From: Gonocerus acuteangulatus
Lineage: Eukaryota; Arthropoda; Insecta; Hemiptera; Coreidae
Assembly: GCA_946811695.1 (NCBI GenBank)
Contig: OX328124.1
Location: forward strand, 28,321,148-28,385,147
Direction: 5' to 3'
DNA: 64,000 nucleotides
Shown here: positions 11,091 to 24,011 of the stretch, in pieces
Layout: the number at the start of each line of letters is the position of its first letter
How positions within the stretch are numbered: position 1 is the first letter of the stretch
Made by a program: the position numbers and the translations under genes
Notes under the pieces: generated by a model
Seen by the model: the letters and a program-made list of their open reading frames with translations, nothing else
What the model was told of the DNA's origin: nothing
The model's database searches: none

Positions 11091-11126
11091 GCTTTACAGT
11101 GTTGCACTGCAATTGTAAAGGGAGCT

Positions 11127-11322
11127 ATGTCGCCTGTTAAACCAGTCCTGGTAGTACATGGAGGAGCTGGTTCTATTCCTGATTCGAGGGTACAAGGGAA
11201 GTTTGATGGAGTGAAAAAGGCAGCCATTGTAGGAAATGATGTTTTAAGAAAGACAGGAAATGTCCTCGACGCTATTGAAGCCGCTATACACATTATGGAA
11301 GATGAACCTGCTTTTAATGCTG
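11127..11322 (+). CDS. ASRGL1: Asparaginase coding exon 1
   Basis: Encodes [15 protein letters not shown] through EPAFNAG. Donor G|GTAATA at 11323, phase 1. Confidence 0.85.
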
Positions 11323-13685
11323 GTAATAAATATAACTTATCAATCAATGTTATTTGTTATATATTTCCTGAGGGCATTATCTTTTCCTATTTACTGATTC
11401 AATTTATCCAAATTAGAAAAAAACATTCCTTTTAATGCTCCTTTTGTTATTCATGGTTAAGTGTTGATTCCATATTCATTTGATATTCTACTTCATTTTA
11501 CTTTATTTTTAAAAAAATTCTATTAGAAAAATTATTTTTAAGATTAGATTCTTTTATGTAAGTCAGAAAATCTAGAACTAAGGTCAGCCCACTTGAAAAA
11601 GAGCTAATCTTCAAGCTAGAAGTATTTTGCTATTAAAAATCCTTTAAAAGCATTGAAAAATAAAGTCAAATGTTGAAAATGAATATTTGAAATTATAAAT
11701 AGCAAAAACCATTATGATATCAAAATTAAATTGAAAATATATCATTATTAAATATGATCATGTTTGTTTTGAACCAGGACAGTTCTTGTTTGAGTCGGAT
11801 TTGAGTAGAGCTTGACACTTTTGGCTTGTTAAATTAACAAGTTGGCAAATTGCAATCCCTAAACTCCTGCAAAATATTCATAACTTTTATTTAGAACTCA
11901 ACCACATTCCAATTTTCCTCACTGTCCGAGATATTAATCATATATTATACTAGCTGAATACCCCGTGCTTCGTCACGGCAGATAAGTAGTTATTTTATTG
12001 TGTTAAATAATGTACCATCAACATTAACGCTACTATATAATTTTTGAAACAGATAACCTGTTATCTATAAGTTACCCATAGGCATATATAAGGGGGGGCT
12101 GTGGGGTTGCATCCCCCCCCCCCAACATTTTGATTTCATTGGTAAAAATGTGTCATAAAACTCTTAAAAATAAATTAAATAAGATCACCTAGTTGAGAAA
12201 AAATATTCTTTTTGTTGGTGTAATAGTGTTTTAGTTAGCTAACTAAGTTCTAGATTGTTAGTATTTCATACACCGGGAATGCTCCCAGCCCCCCCTCCCC
12301 GAAATTATTTCCTATATATGCCCATGAGGTTACCAGTAACAGCAGTGTAACCAATACCGGTTAAATTTTGTTGTCAATAATAAATGTACGTTAAAATTTA
12401 AAAATGTATGATTCTCAGATGTCATTTTGAAACACCCATTATATTTGCAAGCATTACCAAGAAGTGTTCAGACTGGGAATGCTGATGGGTGAGGTGGCTG
12501 TGCAAGGGTTTGGGATATTATTACCTCGGATGTACCATCACCAGGTATAGCGTAAAATCTATGGGGGACAACTTGAAATGAACCACAATTAAAATGGTGA
12601 TTTTATCCCTCATAGCATAAACTCTTTGAGGGGTAGTTTATTTCTAGTGATTCAAGGACTGCCATCATAGTTGAAATTAACCAAAATTAAAAATAATACT
12701 ATGAAATAGATATAGTATGGTAACATCTGTTCTGTTATCGTCCTAGCAACGCATGCTGCCTGGCTCTCTTTAAAACTAAAACTGATTTATCGACCCCCTG
12801 CCAGAAAAAGAAAAAGTGGAATATATATATATCGGGTCATCTTTCACAAGAACTAATATATATACTGCCAACAAATTTGTTCTTTTCCACAAAACGTCCC
12901 ACTAAAAACAATTGGATGAGCTAGTTAAATAACTGAAATTATTAATATGCCCCTAAAGGTCGATTTAAAACTTTTATTTTTTCTTAAAAAAAGATATTTT
13001 TATTTCTAAAGAAAGTCATTTGCAATCAGAAATTTCTTTTTCTTTTTTTTTTGTTTCAGGCAAGGGATCTGTGTTAAATTTGGCTGGTGGTATTGAGATG
13101 GAAGCTCTAATAACTGAAGGAAAGAATATGGATGCAGGTGCTTCACATAATCACACACACACACATACATAAAAGGGGTACCCAAAAGTAATCAACATTT
13201 TGACTTTGGAATTCATTTTATTAGCCACAGACGTCCCACCACACACACAGCAGCACTTTCCTGATGGACAAAGTCTGTTTAGAGGGGTACTTAGATCAAT
13301 TTTTCATCTTCAGTCACAATTCCAAAAAATGGATCATTATTGAGCCTAGACAACAGCGTTGAGCAGAGCGTTCTCCGATGGTCCTTCTTGGCTTCCAAAG
13401 TCGTCACCATAAACTTCATTATTTTTTTGAGTCGCAGCTGACGCCTTAATTCCCGCATGATATTGAAAAAACATGCAGTTGGGAATACACTCTTCTGAAG
13501 GTACGAACTCCACCATACTCTATCAAGTCACTGAACAACTTAATACTAAATGAAATGTTGAACAAGGTGTTTGATCCACAGATAAATTTAAGGGTTTCAT
13601 TGTTCACTCCACAATGATTAGTGTAGTATTATGACCAAAATACATTTAACAAATTGTTGATTACTTTTGGGTACCCCTATTATAT

Positions 13686-13727
<42 letters not shown>

Positions 13728-16379
13728 GGCGCATCAACATAAATCTTGGCCATTAGCGCCAACGTCCAGGGTGCAGCCAGGAATTTTCTCAGCGAGCCCT
13801 GAGATGAGAAAATTTCTGGCGCCGGTGGGGATCGAACCCACCATCTCCCGCTTATGAATCTAGCCACTAGACCACAGGAGACCCCTATATAAATTATTAT
13901 TAACTAATAAGCGTTCTATACATGGGGGGAAATTAAAAAAAAAAAGATGATTACTACTTATTTAAATTATTATTGTAATATATATTATTATTTTGGAGGA
14001 GTTGTCCTCTGTTTCTTGGACTAAATTATTTCAGGAGACCTTGCCAACTGAATGAATTAAAGTTTTATCTTTTTCTACTTCATTACTGGAATTCATTTAA
14101 AAATCGTTTAACTATTCTTGCGGTATCTAGCAGTACTGCTTGATTGGCATTTTTAATCAATTCCTTCAAGATTTTTAAGTAATCAGTAATGATAATCATT
14201 GTTTTTGGCAAGATCCTTTTGGTTGAGGCAATAAGGCCTGTGACCCTTGCAAAATTTAGCGTATAAAAATCTCACATCCCTATGTGAAATTCCTAATAAC
14301 TTGTCTCTTGGCATACCCAATATTTTCTCCATTTGACTACTAAAATATCAATAATAAAAGCTTTTGGCGTTAATCGCCCAATTATTGATAATCTGTGCAT
14401 TTGTAATTGTCACTCTTTTCGAATGGCGATGGAATTCTATAAGCCTCCCCCACCCCCTTGCTCTGTTAGATTGCTTTGTTGCAGAGTTTACACATCAATT
14501 ATGGATTATTTACATATATGCAGAATTAAACAGTGAAATTCTGTACACTTTAATTTACTAAATTATGTATTTTGGCAATAAATATTTGATGCGTCTAGAA
14601 TCAAAACAAGACAAATCATTCAAACCAATTTGTCCAGAAACACCAAAAACAGAACAAGTTGTATGTTTAATTTTATACATGTGTATAATTTTATAAAGTT
14701 GTAAGTATCACAGAAGAATGTTTTTGAAGAATTTGAGAAGTTTATCTGTTATATTATCTATTTTGAAGGAATTTTTATTTTTAATGTGTCTTGCTTAGTT
14801 TTGAAATTTACTGATGTATGTCTCATTTTGAAACCAATTTTTCACATCAGCATTAAAAAACAGCATGATCTATTGAGTTTTGAAAATCCTTTTCTTTACC
14901 AGTATATAGAGGACATTTTGAACTTTTAAAGTCAACTGTTATCTCAAACTCGTAAAAATAGTGATGTGTCTTGTTTTGATTCTAGACACCTCATTTAGTA
15001 AGTAATATTTTTGGGAATTTTTAATTCTGCTACCATTGTTCAATATTTTTGAGGCTGCTAATTCCATAGTCATACTAAATTTTTAGTATAATCGGTTCTT
15101 CACTTTTAAAATTAATTTAACATGATGCACATTTAATTCAGTTTTATTAATTGTTTTAAATGTATTTAAAATTGTAAGTTTATAGATATCACGGTAATCC
15201 ATTCTAGCTTACAAATAATTTTAAGTTAATAGTTAAGGGTTTTTCTTTTTAATTTAAATTATTTTCTTTTTAATTGGTATGAAATCTACATTTCAAGTCA
15301 TGAGAATGTCACAAAAAAAGTCGCGAAATTGGCTTTCACAAAGGTTTATTTTAATGGGAAGTATGGCAATATTATTATAAATACTATTTTTGTTTTTGTT
15401 TTCAGGGAGTGTTACTCTTGTTAGAAATGTAGCTCATCCGATTTCACTCGCGAGGCTCGTAATGGAGAAAACACCTCATACAATTCTTGGAGGCGATGGT
15501 GTCGAAGAGTTCATCATCAAAATGGGGATTCCTCGAGTACCTGAGTATAATTTAATGACTGATGCTGCTATTAATGCACTTGAAGAATTTCAGAAACGAC
15601 AAGACAGTGGACCATCTGCCACTGAAATTGGCGAGTAAGTAAATCCTTTTGAGACATGAACTCAATAGTGCAAATCATTTTTATTTATTAAGCAATCAGG
15701 GATTAGTTGGGATTCTGCTAAGAAAATATCAATTATATTTTTGTAAAAAATCTGTATTAAGGACGTTTCGGCTGCACTTTGGACGCCTTCTTCAGTTAAA
15801 AAAAGATATACAACTTACAAGTAAAAAAACAGTGAGTACTGAGCGCAGTTTATACATCATGGCAATAAATTTTGAACCAATCTTATTTTTAAGCAATGAA
15901 CATTCGTAACGAAACGTCCTTAATACAGATTTTTTCCCAACTAATCCTTGATTGCTTATCACCTCGACGGCTAACTATCTAATCTTCATTTTTATTTATT
16001 GTTTGGCTGTCATTATAATAGCTTTAAGTCAATTATTAGCAACCCTTCATAAACGCTACCCTGGAGAGCAGAACGTGTCCTTCTGAGAAAATGACCATAT
16101 TATCCAGTGAAACAATTCAAAATTGATGTAAATGCACATAAAAACATACATTTATGAAGATACAAATTCCATAATACAGGAATATGGTATGTATTTGTAT
16201 GAAAGTAAGTTCATTAAAAAATCAATTATATTTTTTGGCATTGAAGTATATTAGACGACAAGTTATCTCCTGACTTGTAAATTAACAGCACTAAGCGTTT
16301 GGGTGCTGCTCGTTATTTTTAATTTTATTTCCAAAGCTTCTTAAGGGGGCTTCTTACTACTTTGTACTTTTATTTTTTA

Positions 16380-16429
<50 letters not shown>

Positions 16430-17849
16430 TAATGGGCTAAACTTTTTCCTTAACTTTTCAAAAATGATATCCAAGAGTGTTTATGTGAAGGCAATTTTTT
16501 CAAATGGCCAAAAAATATGATTTTCTGAGTGAAGTGCCGATGCTGAGTCAATGCGATGCTGATTTGAAGATAATTTTTTGAGTGAGCTTCGATTGGTCCC
16601 TTTTTAATTGTTAAGTTTTTTTTGGTCCTCCTTCAATACATTTCAAAATTAAAACCATTTTTTTAATCTTTATTACAAATAAGTATGAAAAAAAATTAAA
16701 TAGGAAAAAATGAGCATTTCAGAACATTAAACTTTAAAGTCGTTTTCCCAAATCTATGTTTTTCAAATCAAGCGATACTCTGGCGTCTTCAACTTTTGCC
16801 CGATCAACATCACGTTTTAACTGCAGGTTCATAATGATATTTGCTAGTAACGTATGTCGGAATTTTTCAATTAATTGAATTATTACGATTTTATGACCGA
16901 TTTTCAGCGGATTTTCTTATTAGAAAATGAATAATTGTTCACCATTTTGGAAAAAATTAATATTTCTTAAAAATCCTATGCCCTTTACTAGATTTAACCT
17001 TCTTCTTTCGAAATAATTTTAGTTTTTGGTTCTAGATTAAAAATTGCCACCTGCAGACTATCACCCGTGAAAAAAGAGGGTTTCCATTCCTTTGCACGGC
17101 ACATCTGCATCTAGGCCGTTAGCATTGGGCTATCTATATGTTTCCACCCTTTCTCTGGAATACACTTTTTTTTTTTTAATTATTGACTCATCTGTTAATG
17201 ACGAATATATATTTTTGTTTTTGTTTAACAAAACCAGCTATACCAGTATTTGAAAATAAGAAGTAAACGTAGGTATTTACCAGAAAACATTTTATTTTTT
17301 GATTGAGCAAGCTTGTTTAAACAAAATTATAAGAGGCTAACTTTATGCAAATATCAGTTGGTTTAATTTGATTCTAATTTGAGATAGAACTCTCTTAATG
17401 AAAAAAACACCAATACTTTTAACTAATTTAAAGACATTGTCACTATTTGTAGTAAAGTGCCGGGAGGCGTTGGTACTGTTGGTTGTGTGGCTGTTGATTC
17501 TTCTGGTCATGTGGCGTCTGGCACTTCAACAGGAGGTATTACTGGGAAGTACAAAGGAAGAATTGGTGACACACCACTACCAGGTAGGTATGTAGTTTGA
17601 GTCCTATTCTATTTTTTAATTTAGTAATATGAGATTAAACTTTTGTCTCATTCATAAATGGGACATTTGGCCATAAAACATGGTACCTAACATTTTTGGT
17701 GATATTTAGTTTTAGAGGGGTCTCCCGTGGTCTAGTGGCTAACGCCTTGGATTCATAAGCGGGAGATGGTGGGTTCGATCCCCACCTCCGTCAGGAATTT
17801 TCTCATCTCAGGGCTCGCTGGGAAAATTCCTCGCTGCACCCTAGATGTC

Positions 17850-17898
<49 letters not shown>

Positions 17899-20378
17899 AG
17901 ATTTAGATAAAATCTCATTTCTTTGAACTGATTTCATAGATTTTTGAAAAAAAAAAAAAAAATGTAGGAAAGTACTGTCCGGTGTACTGTTACTGCCATG
18001 GGTACGGAAAGAAGACCCAGTGAGGATACTTAAAGAACAAATATCTATATTTTGAATGTTTTCCCTTTTCATAGCATCCCTATGAAGAGTGCATTTATTT
18101 TGAATACTTGTGGCATGAATTCCTCCCCAACAAGCAACAAATGCTTAGGCGATGAAGGAAGAAAACAATAACTTTTAGTGGACCATGGATAACAAGTTTT
18201 CTGTTAGCCAAAACCCAACTATTCCTTGACTTCTTAACATAACTTTTTGTAATAAGGAAGATGGATTCCCGACCTGTGTTTCTCAATATGAATGAAAGGA
18301 AATGAGATCGTAATTAATTTTAAAAGAAGTACCATTTTATTTGTTATTTCAAAGGATTGAAAATGAGTGAGTAGAAGATTGGCATTGAAACCAGATAATG
18401 TAATTTCACCTCTTAAGTGTGAACGACTACATGTTTAGTTTTATCCCTAAAAACTGAATATAGTAGACAAGCCTTCTCGTAACATGAGACAAGATTTGGT
18501 GAATAACCTTTCTTGGATCATTAGCTATTCAAGTTTTTCTTAATTAGACTGAAGTTTATATTTGGTTATTTATTTACATTTTATTGTCCATTTTAATTAA
18601 CTCTGAATTTTAGGGGGTTATCTACTGGTCACCACCCTTTTCTAGCCAGGATAGGGTTGATGCTTTTTCTTATTTCCAAAAAAAAAATGGCACCACTCCT
18701 AGTGGAAATCCAACCCGAGATCCTTCGTACAGAGTGTTAAGTGCTCACGCTTTTTGTAGTTCTGATGGCTGTGAGTGTTAAGGTGTAAACATGCTATTTC
18801 AACTATCGTGGGTTCATTTCTCTCTTTGTGGATTTTATTTAAAAAAATTAAGGGCATTACCCTTATATCCTGAGGGGGAGAGGTTGTTAACTGGTAGATA
18901 ATGTTTCCCAAAAAATTGTCATGTATAAAGGGATGTTGATAAATTAAACAAATAAGAAGGCTTACATATTATGATTACACTGGTCTACAAAATTTAAATT
19001 TGTTGTGCTTTTCAATTGACTACTGTATTTTTTTACTGCTTTGAGGTTACTGAATCAGGGTGTCTACTGCATGAAAAAGTCACGAAAATCATGAAAATGT
19101 CACGAAATTAAAAATAGGGGACGGAAATCACGAAAAAGTCATGACTTTTGAATCCATGTCACGAAATTTCAGTTTTACCGGAGTCTAACATAATCTCAGG
19201 TCTTCTACGCATTCGTAATTGTTGACGTTTTCGTTTGGTGACTCAATTCTATCTGCCTCCCCACCCCCTTCCTCTGTTTGATTCCTTAGGTGCAGCATTT
19301 TTCACATAAATTATCCATTTGCTACATATATTTTTATTTCTCTTTATTCTTACTCAGAGTTGTTCATGCAGACTTTAATATTGAAATTATGTGCACTTTA
19401 ATTTACTAAATTATGTACATTGACAATAAATATGTAGTTTCTTTTTAAGTGAGATTATTTTATTTTTAATGGGCATAACATTTGCATTTAAAATCACAAA
19501 AATGTCATGAAAAAGTCATGAAATTGCCTTTCACAAAAGTAGTAGACACCCTGTGAATACGAAAACACGAATATATTGTTTCAATTAGCTCTTATTTTGA
19601 AAATATACCTAATATACAAACTTTGACTTTTAGTAACATGTTCAAGTTTAAAGCAATATATTAAAAAAAAAAAAAAAAACTATATTTTTTTTATTATTAT
19701 TTTTTACTTTTTATATAAAATTTGGAATTTTGAAATATTAACAAAATATTTAAACCTGTTTAATTAGGAGTTTCTCTTATTTTTCGTTTTTTTTTTCTAT
19801 TGTACTTACTTTCAGGAGTATCTCTCGTAAAATTACAGCAGTAGTCTGCTAACATTGACACATTCCATCGACCCTGAGGTCTCTTTTCCATTGTCGAGAT
19901 ATCTTGGTGGAATCATTTAACATGTTTGTCACGTACATCACCAAAGTTAGAAGGAAAAAAATCAAGATGAAAATGAATTTTTAGGGACATATTGCAACCA
20001 AACTGTTGATACATTTGACGGAGATTGTTCACAAGTTCGGCATAATTTTCATTTCTCTTATTGCCCAAAAAACCATGATCATCTGCTCTAGAAGATTCCC
20101 ATGCTTCTTTTTCAAAGCCCTGAAAAACCGAATCAAAGTTTTGGCCCTTAAGAATCTCTCTTATTTCGGGTAAGATAAAGATTCCTTCTTTTAGTTTGGC
20201 ACCACTTTTATGGGGTTTACTTCGCAGGTATTTGAATGCTGGTCTATCCTTGTTAAGAGCCTTCATAAAGTTTTTTATTAGGCCCAATTAAACATATAAA
20301 TGTGGTAGAAAAATAACATATCTGCGGGTAATCCTTAAGTATTTGGAGTTATCATCATTAATGTGATAAATCTATCAC

Positions 20379-20443
<65 letters not shown>

Positions 20444-22105
20444 GGTGCATCGACATCGGGGCCTTTAGTGCTGACTTTCCAATTTTTTTTGTTGTGTTTA
20501 ACGGTGTATCAACAATTGGGCTATTAACGGCAGGCTATCTACAGGTTACCACCCTTTTATAATGCCATCGCCACGTGGTCGTTAGCATTATAAAAGGGTG
20601 GCAAAAAAAAAAAAATATAAAAAAAAACTTTCCATATTATGTTAAATATGGCACAATTGAACAATAGGAGCTAACTATGAATTTTAATTTGTATATTTGG
20701 GCGAAATGCTGTCAATGTGGTGTGCTCATAAATAAATTATAATAAAGTCCGATTCGCAGGAACTGCGTCATCTTAGCGCGGTTCCGTTCTTATCTTTAGT
20801 GTTTATGTAGGCATAGAATAGAAACAGTTATTACTTTGTTTAGATCAATAGCGAAACACCTATCCAAATGAAATCTCAAACTAACCAGTCTTGAAAGGTC
20901 TTGATTTACAATCTTACCTGTATGGGTCAGCTATCCCATAAGTCGGGCAGAAAGGCCTCCGCACAGAGGCATTTGGAAAGCCTTGGGATCTCTCTCTTTG
21001 AACGCTACATTTTTAACAATAAATTGATCTTCTTATTTTACTTAATCTGTTTTATTGTCAAATACATTATCCGACTATAAGCAATTTAAAAATAACAAGG
21101 AATAAAATAGACAAAAAGAACCATTCGAATAAACGAAATCAATTACTTTAAAGGTTTAAGCACTTTTTTCTCCGATTGACATCGCCTAATTAAAACTTTC
21201 TTTAGAACCTTTTTTGTAGAGCATTTAGTAAGCTTTCGAATGGTAACCTTCTGCTTCCCAAGATTGTCAACGGTTTTCGAGATACTAACGAAAGTATACA
21301 AAGTTACCAGAACTTTTCTTGTCTGTTAATAAAATATTTTATTCTAACCCTTTCTTTACTCCAAACATAACCAAAATTTCAACATATTAGTGTTGATGAA
21401 ATTCGAACATGCAGAAAATGTTTCAACTGAATCCCATAATTCTAAGAACCAAAATCAAAGACAAAAAGAACAGTTCGAATAAGCGAAATCAATTACTTTA
21501 AAGGTTTAAGCACTTTTTTCTCCGATTGGCATCGCCTAATCAAAACTTTCATTAGAACCACTTTTGTAGAGCATTTAGTAAGCTTTCTAATGGTAACCTT
21601 ACGTTTCGCAAGATTCTCAACCTTTTTCGAAATATTAAGGAAAGTATACGAAGTTCCCAAAACTTTTCATGTCTGTTAATAAAATATTTTATTCTAACCC
21701 TTCCTTAACTCCAAACGTAACATAACTTTTAAAATATTAGTTTCAATGAAAGTAGAACATGCAGATAATGTTTCAACTGAATCCCGTGATTCTAAGTACC
21801 CAAACCAAAAACGGTATTCAAAAACTATTTTTCCAATTTTCTCGAAAACGGTTAAAGCTATCGCTTTGAAAATGGTTTCATTCGTTTTCCTAGCCCAAGA
21901 AGCCTATAAAAAGAGTACTTACAAGCTTATGAACTCAAAAACGTAAGCGTTACGATTTTTTCTGCGCGAATTTCGCCCCAAACGCCATCTTCCAGTGGGT
22001 GGATTTTGCTGGTTAACGAACTTGACCTTTCAAATTGGACGACTGATTTTTGTACCAAATTTCATCAAAATCGGACCATCAGGGAAGCCAGAAATGAGCG
22101 AACAG

Positions 22106-22148
<43 letters not shown>

Positions 22149-23963
22149 TATATATATATACAAATATATATATATATACAAATTTGAACCACCGTTATTT
22201 TCGGTCTCTAGGGGTTCTGAAACGCGAAATTTTCTTGTCGGCACTTCCGGATTGTTTCATTGTATCAACCTTATAAGCGGGGTTCCTCCCTATGGGGGAA
22301 GGAGGAACCGCGCTAAAAAAAAAAAAAAAAAATGGTATATTTATCTTCAGCGTGTGAAATACTATCAATATAGTATATTTTCATGTAAAAGGCAAATCTG
22401 ATGTAGACCAGTGTCACCAATGATCTCTTTACTAAAAATCTATTTTAAAATATAAAAATTTCATTGGGTTGTCATTTAATATTTAAGGTTGTGGCGGATA
22501 CAGCGATGATGAGATAGGAGCTGTCTCTACCACAGGACATGGAGAATCCATTCTGAAATATAATTTAGCCAATAGGATTTTGGTTTCTATGCAACAAGGT
22601 ATGCTATTTTATATTCATAGGAAAGATACTATGCTTGCATAGAAAAAAAATAGTGTGCTGTAACTGCAAATGAATACACTATAAATTATTTATTAGTTTA
22701 TTGCTTCCAATTTGTTTGATTCTCAAAAATGTTATTTTCTTTTATATGGAATTTTATTAGTTTATTTAATAAGTTATAATAAGAGTTTTGTAACTTCTTT
22801 GGGAATTTTAGCATGTTTCATTCGTACCTATTGGTGAAAATAATTCTGCTTATTGCATTGATGAGAAATGTTGACGTTTCATAATTCATAGGCCATAAAA
22901 AAACTGACCATTCTATTATATATATACAGGGTGTCCCGAATTTAAATGGCAATACTTCAGGAGCATTTAGGGGACCTTAAAGCTAAGACAAAAAGGCCTT
23001 TGTTTGTTTCTGGTTCATTTTGGAGAAGATCGCAAAACAAGAAACAAACAAGTTTTCATTTTTGTACTTACTTATTTGAACTTTCAATGGAAAAAAAAAT
23101 TGTCATTGTGAATTCTTTCAAGAAACCAATTGCTAAATTTCAATCTCTTGATACTGATATAGTTTTCGTGTAAGGTTTCTGGAACGGTAATGCTTTAGGA
23201 GCGGTGCGAGAGTAAAAGAAGAGTTATGCTGATTCGCAAATAGAAGAGTGCCTAATCCACGGGTCTTTTGTTAACTTCTAATAGACTACGAGGGTCTGGG
23301 TCATTTCATTTATTTACATTTTTTTTTTTTATGTTATCATCTATTTAATTTTATTCAACGTGTTTCTGACCTTTCAAATTAATTCTTTTTTGAGGGATTT
23401 TTGCGGCGTAGGTCTAAAAAAATAGTACTTCCACTTTTATAGCTAATATGTTATTCAAGTTAAGTTGTAAAATTTACATCTAAAATGTTTTTAGATGTAC
23501 ATTTTAGAGTAGAATCTATTGAATTTAGTTATTGCTTAAAATGTTGCCTTCTCGCAGAAACGCGAGCATTACATTAAATAGATGATAACATTTAAGAAAA
23601 TGTATATAAATAAAATGACCCAGTCTCTCTTTGTCTATTAAAAGTTAAGAAAAATACTCGTCGATTAGGCACTCTTCTATTTACGAATCGGCACGCATAC
23701 TCTTGCACCGCTTCTCAAACGGTGCTGCGGATCAAAAGATGTCTCGGAATAAATTAGTCTTAAAATTAAATTTTCTATCAGAATTCTTCATAAAAAATAC
23801 CTGCCGCCATTGGAAAATCAAGAGTTAGATGCGCTGGAGAATATTACAAAGTCAACTAAACCTTCAAAAGTAACCTCATGCAACATAACTATGACCTACC
23901 AAGTTTCATTTCGAAATTCCAACAACTCTAGGAGGAAAAGGGGGTGGACACATATACTGGGAG

Positions 23964-24011
<48 letters not shown>

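Noticed and set aside
17718..17790. tRNA gene with a CAT anticodon
   Set aside because: A and B boxes are present, but the unit continues into a SINE body with poly(A) and target duplications; it recurs five or more times.
22946..23173. 75-codon frame after CAGGGTGTCCC
   Set aside because: Begins within a transposon end; no recognisable domain and no splice context with the asparaginase exons.
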